63,778 bases of DNA. Origin: Lachnospiraceae bacterium. GTDB taxonomy: Bacteria; Bacillota; Clostridia; Lachnospirales; Lachnospiraceae. Made by a program: the position numbers and the translations under genes. The notes below the pieces were generated by a model. The model saw only the letters and a list, made by a program, of their open reading frames with translations, ran no database searches and was not told the DNA's origin. Where the stretch lies: contig JAFUFL010000014.1 in the NCBI GenBank assembly GCA_017469935.1, forward strand, positions 1 to 63,778. Direction: 5' to 3'. The first letter of the stretch is position 1; each line of letters opens with the position of its first letter. Below, in pieces: positions 52,628 through 60,735 of this stretch.

Positions 52628-53381
52628 TGAATATCACCCTTTCCATCTCTCCGGGATGTTCACTCATCCAGGATGTCACCGTCTCCACGGCGATTTCTGC
52701 CGCCCTCCTGTTGGGGAAGCGGAATACTCCTGTGGAAATACAGCAGAAGGCCACGCTTTTCAGACCATACTCTTTGCACATGTCCAGTGTATTCCGATAA
52801 CAGTCTGCCAGATCCTTCTCAAGCGCCGGTGTCAGTTTATATTGGACGATCGGACCAACGATGTGAATGACCTTCTTTGCCGGAAGGTTGTACCCATCTG
52901 TCAGCATAGGAACCGCTGTCGGCTGTTCATAGTCCCTGCCATATCTGATCCGCAGCTGATTCATCTGTCTGCTGCACTCAGCCCTGAGCTGTACCCCAGC
53001 ATAAGTATGGATGCAGTTATCAATACAGGTATGCATCGGCACAAAGCATCCAAGCATCTGAGAGTTCGCCGCATTTACGATAGCGTCCACGGCAAGCCTT
53101 GTGATATCTCCCTGCCAGATGGAAAGTCCGTTCCTGATTTCCGGTATATCTGACAATGTGACGATTCCTTTTTCTTCACTGCGTTCTTTCAGATATTCAT
53201 CCTGAACCCGGAGCACATCAGACGAAATATTCCGCGGCATCCGGATGTTCATGAGTGATCTGAGAACTCTCCTTTTGCCTTCTGCATCCTTTGGCGTTTC
53301 AATATCCTTATATTCCCCGGAATCCGTCTTAAACTCTTCAACCAGATAATCCAGGCGTTCTTCCTGCGTTATATACTTCAT
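52578..53381 (-). CDS. Macrodomain ADP-ribosylhydrolase (SirTM partner, zinc-macrodomain type)
   Basis: A 267-aa protein. An N-terminal helical part (1-80) precedes a macrodomain with IWQGDITRLAVDAIVNAANS, then GCFVPMHTCIDNCIH, whose Cys and His residues match the zinc-binding subclass that travels with SirTM. ISTGVFRFPNRRAAEIA is the phosphate-binding loop. It would remove ADP-ribose placed by the sirtuin. The start is the ATG at 53381 (TAGGAG 9 bases before); the ATG at 53390 abuts the ribosome site. Confidence 0.92.
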   Translation of the reverse strand: MKYITQEERLDYLVEEFKTDSGEYKDIETPKDAEGKRRVLRSLMNIRMPRNISSDVLRVQDEYLKERSEEKGIVTLSDIPEIRNGLSIWQGDITRLAVDAIVNAANSQMLGCFVPMHTCIDNCIHTYAGVQLRAECSRQMNQLRIRYGRDYEQPTAVPMLTDGYNLPAKKVIHIVGPIVQYKLTPALEKDLADCYRNTLDMCKEYGLKSVAFCCISTGVFRFPNRRAAEIAVETVTSWMSEHPGEMERVIFNVFKEEDRAIYEDLLS

Positions 53382-53505
53382 GATGATCATCTCCTAACCA
53401 CTGCTCCGACAGGACAAGCCGTCATACAATTCACGATCGTCCTGTGTATTTCATGAACATCATAGTTCAGATAGGCTTTCGTCTCCATCCTCTTCTCCTT
53501 CTCAA

Positions 53506-53536
53506 AAGGGACCCCGGCAGTTTACCGGAGTCCCTT
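53506..53536. terminator. Terminator of the Rrf2 gene
   Basis: Arms aagggaccccgg (53506-53517) and ccggagtccctt (53525-53536) with one mismatch and a 7-base loop adjoin the Rrf2 stop. They lie upstream of the macrodomain gene. Confidence 0.85.
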
Positions 53537-53539
53537 CTC

Positions 53540-53980
53540 TTAAGCTTCCTTTGCCAGAAGCTCCTTCATCCCCGCCCGAAGATCCAGAAGTGTGTACTTC
53601 TTCATTTCTGCCTCCATCGCATTCTGGATTGCCTTCAGCTTATCATCCAGGAGCGCATGAATGTTCCTTCCCACCGGACAGTCCGGATTTGGTGCTTCAT
53701 GAAATCGGAACAGGTCGCCGTCTTCCACAGGTTCAATCGCTTCATATACATCAAAGAAAGTTATCTCTGATAAATCTCTTGTAAGTTCGATTCCACCGGT
53801 TCCCCTGGCCACATTAATCAGTCCGGCATTCTTCAGCTGTGTGAGTATTTTGCGAATGATGACAGGATTGGTATTGATACTCGATGCCAGAAAATCACTG
53901 GTCACCTTATAGTCATCCTTGAATGTATCCACACAGGTGAAGATATGCAGCGCCACTGTAAATCTGCTTGAAATCTGCAT
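53540..53980 (-). CDS. Rrf2 family transcriptional regulator
   Basis: A 146-aa winged-helix regulator that begins MQISSRFTVALHIFTCV and has TSDFLASSINTNPVIIRKIL (recognition region), GLINVARGTGG (wing) and HEAPNPDCPVG. Only one Cys remains in the usual cluster region, so an IscR-like Fe-S cluster is unlikely; NsrR- or YwgB-like redox or ligand sensing is possible. GGAGGTGG lies before the ATG. Its promoter overlaps an inverted repeat also found before the neighbouring NTF2-like gene, which suggests autoregulation and local control. Confidence 0.9.
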   Translation of the reverse strand: MQISSRFTVALHIFTCVDTFKDDYKVTSDFLASSINTNPVIIRKILTQLKNAGLINVARGTGGIELTRDLSEITFFDVYEAIEPVEDGDLFRFHEAPNPDCPVGRNIHALLDDKLKAIQNAMEAEMKKYTLLDLRAGMKELLAKEA

Positions 53981-54010
53981 CCTTCCACCTCCACGAAAAA
54001 TCCCGTTGCC

Positions 54011-54048
54011 ATTCTATCTCACGAGCGTTGTAATTTCAACAGTTACAT
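54011..54048 (-). promoter_or_regulatory. Rrf2 promoter with overlapping operator
   Basis: On the minus strand TTGAAA (54034-54039) and TAGAAT (54011-54016) are exactly 17 bases apart. The palindrome ATGTAAC-N7-ATTACAA (54028-54048) covers the -35 element. Confidence 0.75.
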
Positions 54049-54285
54049 TAAAACTTGCCGTTCTGATTCTGCCAGGTATCCTTTGCAGCGATGGTCTCCA
54101 TGACATCCCAGTGCTCTGCTACTTTGCCATGCCAGATATGCAACACTTCCTACGAAAGCCTCAGCGCCTGTGCCATATGCCAGATTGTGCTGGATATATC
54201 CCGCTGCCAGAAGCTCCTTCGCTTTTTCTGTGTCGCCGGTTGCAAATGTGTTGATGAGTGCCAGTGCCTTTTCTTTGTTTGTCAT
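54048..54285 (-). pseudogene. NTF2/SnoaL-like protein with internal deletion
   Basis: The start encodes a normal SnoaL-like N-terminus (MTNKEKALALINTFATGD, then YIQHNLAYGTGAEAF). After VGSVAYL the frame is lost. A different frame then encodes a family-like C-terminus, GKVAEHWDVMETIAAKDTW ending QNGKF, with a stop at 54048-54050. About 40-60 codons in the middle, plus frame, have been deleted. It keeps an intact promoter, operator and AGGAGG ribosome site, so the event looks recent. Confidence 0.8.
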
Positions 54286-54352
54286 TATCAGTTCCTCCTG
54301 ATATACCTTAGATCAGCTCGATGTAACCGTTGTGGTTTCATCTCACAAACGC

Positions 54353-54390
54353 AATATATCAGGGTTCTGTTGTAATGTCAATGGTTACAT
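54353..54390 (-). promoter_or_regulatory. Promoter of the NTF2-like gene with the same operator
   Basis: On the minus strand TTGACA (54376-54381) and TATATT (54353-54358) are 17 bases apart. ATGTAAC-N7-ATTACAA (54370-54390) overlaps the -35 in exactly the same register as at the Rrf2 promoter. A further half site (GGTTACATC in minus-strand sense) lies near 54320. Confidence 0.75.
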
Positions 54391-54448
54391 CTAATTTTTA
54401 TTTTCAAAAATTTTCTGATTTAGATAACGACATCAGCTTTGAAGCAAA

Positions 54449-54485
54449 AGGCTCCCCGCCGCCAATGATGGCAGTGTGGGAGCCT
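54449..54485 (-). terminator. Terminator after veg
   Basis: On the minus strand AGGCTCCC and GGGAGCCTTTTG enclose an inner CCA/TGG stem, about 20 bases beyond the veg-like stop. Confidence 0.8.
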
Positions 54486-54503
54486 CGGTGTGTCTTAATC
54501 ATT

Positions 54504-54779
54504 CTATTTTTGATCAACGTTCTGGGAAGTAATATCTGATAGTTCCAGTATTTCGACTTCTTTTGTCACGATCTCCGTATACGAATGCATATGCAGTTTT
54601 GCAACCCCTTCGCTGCTGTCTTCTACTTGAAACATATGTGGGTATACCCCTTTAATCACAACAGCTAAATTGTTCAGCTTCGTCTTATACGGGCGCTTCA
54701 GCGTGACATTTACATGGATATTAGGATTCGTTTTATAAAGAATACGAATCCTATCTCTTATAATATCTAATACGTTCAT
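54504..54779 (-). CDS. veg: Veg family protein
   Basis: A 91-aa protein with the Veg fold features. A basic N-terminal helix is followed by VNVTLKRPYKTKLNNLAVVI, KGVYPHMFQVED and HSYTEIVTKEVEILEL, matching the strand pattern of Veg (TYPSVFVI, SYSYADVLTETVEL in Bacillus). Veg stimulates biofilm-gene expression in Bacillus; here its role is inferred. GAGGGGCG precedes the ATG. It is third after the MATE pump and kinase-like genes, 30 bases downstream. Confidence 0.68.
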   Translation of the reverse strand: MNVLDIIRDRIRILYKTNPNIHVNVTLKRPYKTKLNNLAVVIKGVYPHMFQVEDSSEGVAKLHMHSYTEIVTKEVEILELSDITSQNVDQK

Positions 54780-54809
54780 CTTCGCCCCTCATGAACTCTC
54801 TTAGGTTTT

Positions 54810-55388
54810 CTAATATAATTGGACAATCAATTCCACGCATTTTTCAATGCCAAGCTCACCGCTGTCGAGGCATATGTGATAGTTTTGAGCATGTCCCCAC
54901 TTCATATCTGTATAGAAACGATGATAAGCGGCTCTGCGTTTATCTTTTTCCTTCAGACGCTGCACTGGACTCTCTTCACGCTCTCCATATTCCTTTACGA
55001 TACGCTCCGTTCGTTTCTCCATACTTGCGTGGATAAATACATTCAGGCAGTTCGCCTTACCTCGCAGAATATAGTCTGCGCATCGTCCGACAATAACGCA
55101 TGATCCTTTTTCTGCCAATTCCTCGATAACCCTACTCTGAATATTCCAAAGCTTATCCTGATTTGTCAGACCCATTGTGCGGTCGGTAAAAACCGTTGAC
55201 AACCAACCGCCGGAGGCATATTCGCTTTCCTCCTTGATATAGTCTGCTGTATATCCGCTTTCCTCAGCAATCTTCTGAATTAATTCAGCATCGTAACAGG
55301 GAATGCCGAGTTTTTCAGCTACTCCCTTTCCGATTGTACGACCACCGCTTCCAAACTCACGGCTTATGGTTATTACTCTATTAAGCAT
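54810..55388 (-). CDS. Cytidylate kinase-like protein (AAA_26/Cytidylate_kin2), copy 2
   Basis: A 192-aa paralogue of the protein at 39782-40360, with the same ITISREFGSGGRTIG P-loop, SCVIVGRCADYILRGKANCL and EKDKRRAAYHRFYTDMKWG. Its ATG lies inside the end of the MATE gene (overlap of 8 bases). Codon use is more AT-rich than copy 1, so it was probably acquired separately rather than duplicated in place. The substrate is unknown. Confidence 0.88.
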   Translation of the reverse strand: MLNRVITISREFGSGGRTIGKGVAEKLGIPCYDAELIQKIAEESGYTADYIKEESEYASGGWLSTVFTDRTMGLTNQDKLWNIQSRVIEELAEKGSCVIVGRCADYILRGKANCLNVFIHASMEKRTERIVKEYGEREESPVQRLKEKDKRRAAYHRFYTDMKWGHAQNYHICLDSGELGIEKCVELIVQLY

Positions 55389-56790
55389 GCTTTACCTCCT
55401 CCTGATTCAATTGCCTATATGTCTTTATAATCAAAAAGATTGCAATCACAAACGTCAGGATGTCTGACAATGGCATAGAATATAAAACTCCGTCAAGCCC
55501 AAAGGCCACCGGCAACAGTAATGCAAAACCAACACCGAAAACAATCTCACGAACCATAGACAGTACAGTGGACTCCACAGCTTTTCCCATCGCCTGGAGG
55601 AAAATAAAGCAAGCCTTGTTCACACAAGCGAAGATCATCATACAAAGATAGATGCGGAATGCTTTAATTGCAAAGTCAGTATAATATGCGCTTTCGTTCG
55701 CAGCACCGAAGATGTTAATCAGCTGCTGCGGGAATAGCTCCACAATGAGGAGTGCCACAAAGCCAACTGTAGCCTCTGCAACAAGCAGCTTTGTGAAAAG
55801 CTCTTTAACACGATCTTTCTTTCCTGCTCCCATATTAAATCCGACAACAGGAATACATCCGGCAGCCATACCGACAACGATGGAAATAACGATCTGGAAA
55901 AACTTCATAACGATACCAACCACCGCCATAGGAATCTGTGCATATTGTTCCTGACCGAAAACCGGATCAAGAGCACCATATTTCCTGATCATATTATTGA
56001 TTGCCGCCATTGCCGCAACCAAAGATATCTGTGACAGGAAACTGGTTATACCAAGGACAAGCGTCTTGCGGCAAATACCTCCATCCATCTTGAAGTCCGT
56101 TTTCGCAGGCTTCACCAACTTCATGTGGACGATATACCAGATTGCCAGAACAGCAGTCACTACCTGTCCAAGAACGGTGGCAACAGCCGCACCCATCATT
56201 CCCCATTTGAAGACAAAGATAAAAACAGGGTCTAAAATAATATTGATCACTGCACCGGCAAGTGTGGATGCCATTGCAAACTTAGGACTTCCGTCTGCTC
56301 TGATGATAGGATTCAGAGCCTGCCCAAACATATAGAACGGAATGCCAAGCGTAATGTAGAAGAAGTATTCCTTGGAATGTCTAAATGTCTCTGCATTAAC
56401 AGTTCCTCCGAACATGGCAATGATCTGATTGCTGAAAATCAGGTACACTGCACAAAGCAATATGCCGCTGACAATTACCATAATTATAGAATTACCGACG
56501 CTCTTCTTGGCGGTTTCAGGCTGCTTTCGTCCAAGACTCAGACTTACGAAGGCACAACAGCCATCTCCAATCATGACAGCAATGGCTAAAGCAATGACCG
56601 TAAGAGGAAAAACCACCGTATTAGCGGCATTACCATATGAGCCAAGATATGATGCGTTTGCAATAAAAATCTGATCAACGATATTGTAAAGTGCGCCGAC
56701 CAGAAGAGAGATGATACAAGGAATCGCATATTTACGCATCAGTTTACCAATATGCTCTTCCCCTAAAAATTGATTTGTTTCCTGTTCCAC
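55381..56790 (-). CDS. MATE family efflux pump
   Basis: A 469-aa protein with 12 membrane segments. The opening EHIGKLMRKYAIPCIISLLVGALYNIVDQ (read in two blocks) and PFYMFGQALNPIIRADGSPKFAMAS place it in the DinF/MepA-like MATE branch. It exports drugs or metabolites with Na+ or H+. It lies downstream of a 79-aa gene and a strong terminator hairpin, so readthrough may be regulated. It is cotranscribed with the kinase-like and veg genes. Confidence 0.93.
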   Translation of the reverse strand: MEQETNQFLGEEHIGKLMRKYAIPCIISLLVGALYNIVDQIFIANASYLGSYGNAANTVVFPLTVIALAIAVMIGDGCCAFVSLSLGRKQPETAKKSVGNSIIMVIVSGILLCAVYLIFSNQIIAMFGGTVNAETFRHSKEYFFYITLGIPFYMFGQALNPIIRADGSPKFAMASTLAGAVINIILDPVFIFVFKWGMMGAAVATVLGQVVTAVLAIWYIVHMKLVKPAKTDFKMDGGICRKTLVLGITSFLSQISLVAAMAAINNMIRKYGALDPVFGQEQYAQIPMAVVGIVMKFFQIVISIVVGMAAGCIPVVGFNMGAGKKDRVKELFTKLLVAEATVGFVALLIVELFPQQLINIFGAANESAYYTDFAIKAFRIYLCMMIFACVNKACFIFLQAMGKAVESTVLSMVREIVFGVGFALLLPVAFGLDGVLYSMPLSDILTFVIAIFLIIKTYRQLNQEEVKHA

Positions 56791-56813
56791 TTAAGTCACA
56801 TCCTTTCAAAAAA

Positions 56814-56860
56814 ATAGCGTGTACCCATCAGCTGGTTTTACGCCAATGGCTACACGCTAT
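56814..56860 (-). terminator. Terminator/attenuator between the 79-aa gene and the MATE gene
   Basis: On the minus strand ATAGCGTGTA pairs with TACACGCTAT and is followed by TTTTTTT. An inner CCAT/ATGG and TGG/CCA stem surrounds GCGTAAAACC. It lies 23 bases before the MATE start. Confidence 0.8.
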
Positions 56861-56883
56861 ACTGTGTCATAACGATATTCTTT

Positions 56884-57123
56884 TCAGTCCAGATAATCGC
56901 CAACAGGACTTGTATTGTGCTGCTTAATGATTTTGATCATGACAGAACCGTCTGACTGTGTTTCTTCGCTGACGATTTTGTACTTCGTCCGGTTCTTGTC
57001 CAGAGAAGCTTTATACTTCTCAACCTCTTCCTTGACCAACTTCACTGCGTAATCGTGTCCAAGATCATCCTTTAACATAAAGTGGAGTGTCTGACAGATA
57101 CAAGCGGCTTTCACTCGTTTCAT
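56884..57123 (-). CDS. Small conserved-looking protein, unrecognised
   Basis: A 79-aa soluble protein (MKRVKAACICQTLHFMLKDD, then a charged helix EEVEKYKASLDKNRTKYKIV and a strand VMIKIIKQ). A strong GAGGAGG site lies 8 bases before the ATG. It is flanked by two similar hairpins, with the MATE pump downstream. I cannot assign a family. Confidence 0.7.
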   Translation of the reverse strand: MKRVKAACICQTLHFMLKDDLGHDYAVKLVKEEVEKYKASLDKNRTKYKIVSEETQSDGSVMIKIIKQHNTSPVGDYLD

Positions 57124-57157
57124 TTCGCTTTACCTCCTCTTCGTCACATAAAATAAA

Positions 57158-57201
57158 CGTGCGGATTTCCAACCGGATTTACGCAGTTGAAACGCCACAC
57201 G
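57158..57201 (-). promoter_or_regulatory. Leader hairpin upstream of the 79-aa gene
   Basis: On the minus strand CGTGTGG pairs with CCGCACG (one G-U) and an inner CAACTG pairs with CGGTTG around CGTAAATC. TTTATTTT follows. Its layout mirrors the hairpin at 56814-56860, including a shared GCGTAAA loop. Confidence 0.55.
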
Positions 57202-57335
57202 TTGTACACATATTATAGTCGAAAAACCTCAAAAATTCAAATGGGCAAATTTGCAAAATTTCTATGTCAGCTTATTTAGATGTCTTGTACAGTTTCCGTC
57301 TTATGGGATAATCTGACATCTAAATCACAGCTTCA

Positions 57336-57357
57336 ACCAGTGGGGTCACCCTGTCAC
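57336..57357. repeat. Shortened copy of the REP-like motif
   Basis: AGTGGGGTCACCCTGTCACA equals the left part of the element at 45 kb with two bases (GA) missing. It abuts the broken amidohydrolase gene exactly. Confidence 0.6.
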
Positions 57358-57585
57358 ATGATGAGAGGAAGTGTAATCACGGACATTTTCGCGGACATGT
57401 GGGCGGCAGTCATAGAGAAATATCCGGACAGGTTCCTGATCGCCTCTGACAAAGTCGGGCACTGGACGGACTATCCTCATGAAAACGAAAAATACTACAT
57501 GCTGCTCGACAAGCTGAAACCCGAAACAGCGGAAAAGTTGTGCAAAAAGAACGCGCTGTCACTGATCAAAAAATGGAAAGATTGA
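57358..57585 (+). pseudogene. Amidohydrolase (Amidohydro_2) C-terminal fragment
   Basis: Only the last 75 residues remain: DIFADMWAAVIEKYPDRFLIASDKVGH, with the metal-site Asp region (ASDKVGH), then LKPETAEKLCKKNALSLIK. Metal-dependent amidohydrolases have about 300 more residues upstream, and none are present. The break coincides with the REP-like motif, so the gene is a remnant. Confidence 0.75.
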
Positions 57586-57694
57586 TCTGACGGGATTCTG
57601 CTGAACGGATACCGGAGAAACTCGCTGTCGTATAAAGGTCCCGTATATGTTAAGATGTTCTCAATGAAACTTATGCGTGGCGGAGGGTGTAATA

Positions 57695-59744
57695 ATGTTA
57701 GTAATCGTTGCCGGCAGGCTGCTCATCGGATGTGTCGTAATAGAATTGATCTGTTTGATTCTGTCATTGATCTCCAAAAACAGAGACACCATTTTTAATT
57801 GCAGGAAAATTTTCGTATTCTGCATAGCTGCCGATGTGCTTCTTACTCTGTATTATCTGTTCAACACGATCGTTGAATTAGTGTATAAACTGGATACGTG
57901 GAGCTCATTTTTAAAGCTGTCCGGCGCATCTGTGCTGAACTTAATAGCTGCTGTGCTCGTCTTAACCCGCGTTATTATGCCTGCCTCAGAAAAGCCGGGG
58001 CTAAAAAAAACACGCAAGCGGAAAGAGGATCTCGATATCCGCACTTTGATGTATCTGAACCCTCGGTTGAAAGTCACAATACACTTATTACTTGCAGGGT
58101 GTCTCATTAAACTGGGCGGGGAAGTTCTCTCTTTCCTCTTCGGCATTACATTTATCAGCAATTTGATTCCCTTGCCAATGGGTCTTATATATTTTGTTTC
58201 ATCCCTGTGCATGATCGCATTTCTGTTTATGTGCGCATTTACAATGAATGTCAAAGGAATGATCGCCTTTTCAGTAATTGCTGCACTGTCCAGTCTCCTG
58301 GTGCTTTTCGCGATCTTTGCCCTGGAACTTTCAATTGTTTATCCTGAGTGCCGGTCTCATGGCGCTTTTATCCTTTACCGCAGTAACCGGCACCGCATTC
58401 GGATCGGTGTTTTTTGTTGATGGTATTGTATCGTTTATTTTTGTACCTGTTATCACTCCGACAATCGGGGCGGTACCGCTTGCAGCCGGCGCAGGGGCCG
58501 GAAGCGCCCTTACATCCGCCGCCGGGTCATCTGCAGCGTCGTCCTCCCGCCGGTCCCAAAATCATCTGCTCACTATTTTGATAAACATTGTCATTATATT
58601 TGTATTCAGCATTCCGCTGTTATCATTTACATCAGGACTGAGCGGCATTGTTCGGAATAAGCCGGCTTATATCATGGGGCGGCAGCTGTTCAATCGCTAT
58701 AATCTGATTCTTCCGGATACTGATCTGTTTGATATGAGCACCGCTGAACTGTATTGTCCCATAGATGTCATGAAAGACAGGAATGGAAACTGTATTCAGA
58801 GAACTGATGATTTCAATTCGGATTGCAGCGACCAGTGTATTTCTCTTCTTCACAGCGGTGTCTTGCAAATCATAGAGAACAATTCGTCGCCCGACGTGTT
58901 AGCTATAGAAGCATGCCCGATCAAAAATGATGAAAATACTGTGGTCCTACAGCTTAGCGATCGGACAGTTGTCCTGGGTAATGAAGAAATGTTTGTTCTG
59001 CATTTTAAAAACAAACACTTCATGTACCGCAGATATCCATGGCGGGCTAAATTCCTCGCCATGAGTGAAGAGGAACAGATGGATCACATCTATCGTCTGC
59101 TTTTTGAAGAATATGCCGGAAAAGAGTCTGCTCCGATACAAGATGCAGCTTTGCTCAAACTTTCCGCCCAAAAGGGTCAGCTCATCCACTATGATCTGGA
59201 AGAGGAAGTCATATACTTCGGTTCTGCAAATGATGACGGGACAGTTACTTTCTGGTATCAGACGGCGCCCGGCGAGCGCTCTGAAATCGCCACTGTCACA
59301 GCATCTATGCCAAGCGGCCGTGTACCCTATATCTGGGGCGGAGGAGAAAATGCGATCCTATGCGCAGACGGCCCGTCACGTTTTCTGGTCTATCCGGATG
59401 GAGAAGTAACTGAGAAAATCACGGAGAAATCCGGTGATATTCTCTCGTTCAATATTTACTTTTCAGAAAACTCTAATTTGGGCTTAGAATTCGTATTCCC
59501 TGAATTACTGGCTTATTACAAGCCGGATGAGGGCGAATGGGGCCGCTACGGTCTGGAACCCGGGATCTCTTATCACTGCTCCGGTTTGCTGCATGCAGGC
59601 GATAAGCATATTCTGTCCTGGTATGACGATGACTTCCTTCACAAATATACTTTCCTTTTGAATAAATACAGAGACGATACTATCATCGATCGGATCATGG
59701 AAAACCAGTACTATTCGGTACATATCCGTATATTCACGGACTGA
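57695..59744 (+). pseudogene. Polytopic membrane protein with large C-terminal domain, frameshifted
   Basis: Two overlapping frames together make one protein of about 680 residues. The first (57695 to about 58345) holds about six membrane helices; the second (from about 58340 to 59744) continues with three more helices, an Ala/Ser/Gly-rich loop and a soluble domain of about 370 residues (VVLQLSDRTVVLGNEEMF, beta-rich). The switch is needed near 58335-58350 (tttcaattgttta). The second frame could instead start at the ATG at 58359, but the ribosome site is poor. GGCGGAGGG precedes the first ATG at 57695. No family is recognised, and a sequencing error cannot be excluded. Confidence 0.6.
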
Positions 59745-59776
59745 CAGAACATATGACCTTTTTGATCAAACTATAA

Positions 59777-59807
59777 AGGACCGGGCGGAATGATACCGTC
59801 CGGTCCT
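59777..59807. terminator. Hairpin terminator
   Basis: Arms aggaccgggcgg and ccgtccggtcct with a 7-base loop are followed by an AT-rich tail, just after the stop at 59744. Confidence 0.85.
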
Positions 59808-59869
59808 ATTTATATACTCTTACCCTTTTCCTCCAAAAACTATTCCGGAAAAGCCTTATACACGATAAT

Positions 59870-60295
59870 CTATTGTTTTTCCTTTTCTTCGACCCATTCA
59901 CTGACAATCGTCTGCAAAAAGGCCCATATAAACAGCCATGAAAACAACATGATTACCATGAATATCAAGCCGATCAATGTGTGGGAATCCGAATTCGACA
60001 AAGAAAATCCAAAAACATATAGAAAGATCATGTCTATTAATGTTATGGGAATGATCAATAATTCTAAGGCAGGGAGCGCAGTGCCAAATTGGACAATGAG
60101 TTTTGAAGGAACCCCTCCGGGCCTGAACAATGCCACAAGAAGAAGAATGGGGGGAAGTGCTTCTATTACAAAAAAGACCAGTGCCATAAGCAAAGAACCT
60201 TTTCTATAAGCCCACAACACAAAATACAGGGATATCAGGATTGAAAAGGCTTCGCAGCCTACCAAAAATATACGTTTGACCATTTTTGTGTCCAT
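59870..60295 (-). CDS. Small four-helix membrane protein, unrecognised
   Basis: A 141-aa protein, almost entirely hydrophobic, with four membrane segments (about 8-28, 33-55, 72-95 and 104-130) and a charged C-terminus (SEWVEEKEKQ). No family is recognised. The upstream region on the minus strand (AAGGAGTATGGAC) gives a good ribosome site for the ATG at 60295. Confidence 0.65.
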   Translation of the reverse strand: MDTKMVKRIFLVGCEAFSILISLYFVLWAYRKGSLLMALVFFVIEALPPILLLVALFRPGGVPSKLIVQFGTALPALELLIIPITLIDMIFLYVFGFSLSNSDSHTLIGLIFMVIMLFSWLFIWAFLQTIVSEWVEEKEKQ

Positions 60296-60340
60296 ACTCC
60301 TTCCCGAGCCGCCTCGCGTTCCTTGTCATCTCAGATTCAA

Positions 60341-60543
60341 GGCTCGCAGAGCGAGCCGCTGCGCCGCGTGCGGGTTGCCTGTAAGGCAACATCTGCCTTT
60401 CCGCACGCGTGTGCATCATATAACTCAGCGGGGGACATCCCCCTGTGTTATATCGTAATTCTGTAGCGCACTTTCACCATTTCCGTACATCGCTGCCTTC
60501 TTTCGAACAGTGATGCCCCCCCGGACGACTATGGTCGTCCGGG
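60341..60543. repeat. Run of four palindromes in a gene-free stretch
   Basis: The gap 60296-60735 has no gene. It holds four hairpins in succession. GGCTCGC-AGA-GCGAGCC is copy 3 of the palindrome seen at 10647 and 21932. CGCGTGCGG...CCGCACGCG encloses TTGCC/GGCAA. ATATAACtCAGcGGGGGA pairs with TCCCCCTGTGTTATAT. CCGGACGAC pairs with GTCGTCCGG near 60520-60540. This is a cluster of REP-like units or element ends. Confidence 0.7.
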
Positions 60544-60611
60544 GTTTCGTGCGCAATTTCGATAACCACTATGGAAATTAGTGCTATACTCTCGTTTTTG
60601 ACAGTTCAGAA

Positions 60612-60674
60612 GGGTAAAAATGCCGAAAAAGCTGATGTTTAAGCCAAAAATTCGACTTTCAGTTTTTTACCCCG
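60612..60674. repeat. Inverted repeat GGGTAAAAA...TTTTTACCC
   Basis: Arms gggtaaaaa (60612-60620) and tttttaccc (60665-60673), with further pairing aaaaagctga/tcagttttt inside, lie downstream of the transposase remnant. It may be the decayed end or terminator of that element. Confidence 0.5.
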
Positions 60675-60735
60675 ATTTCCTAAACTTTCCTAAACCAGGG
60701 GATGTGCCAAAGGCTGCAGGATGACACAGAACAGG

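Noticed and set aside
54043-54285. An 80-aa intact small protein
   Set aside because: The second half of this frame is out of frame relative to the NTF2-like family; the correct C-terminus is readable in another frame, so it is a deleted pseudogene.
60612-60674. Intact terminal inverted repeat of an insertion sequence
   Set aside because: No matching partner is visible at the other end of the transposase remnant, and no target duplication was found by eye.
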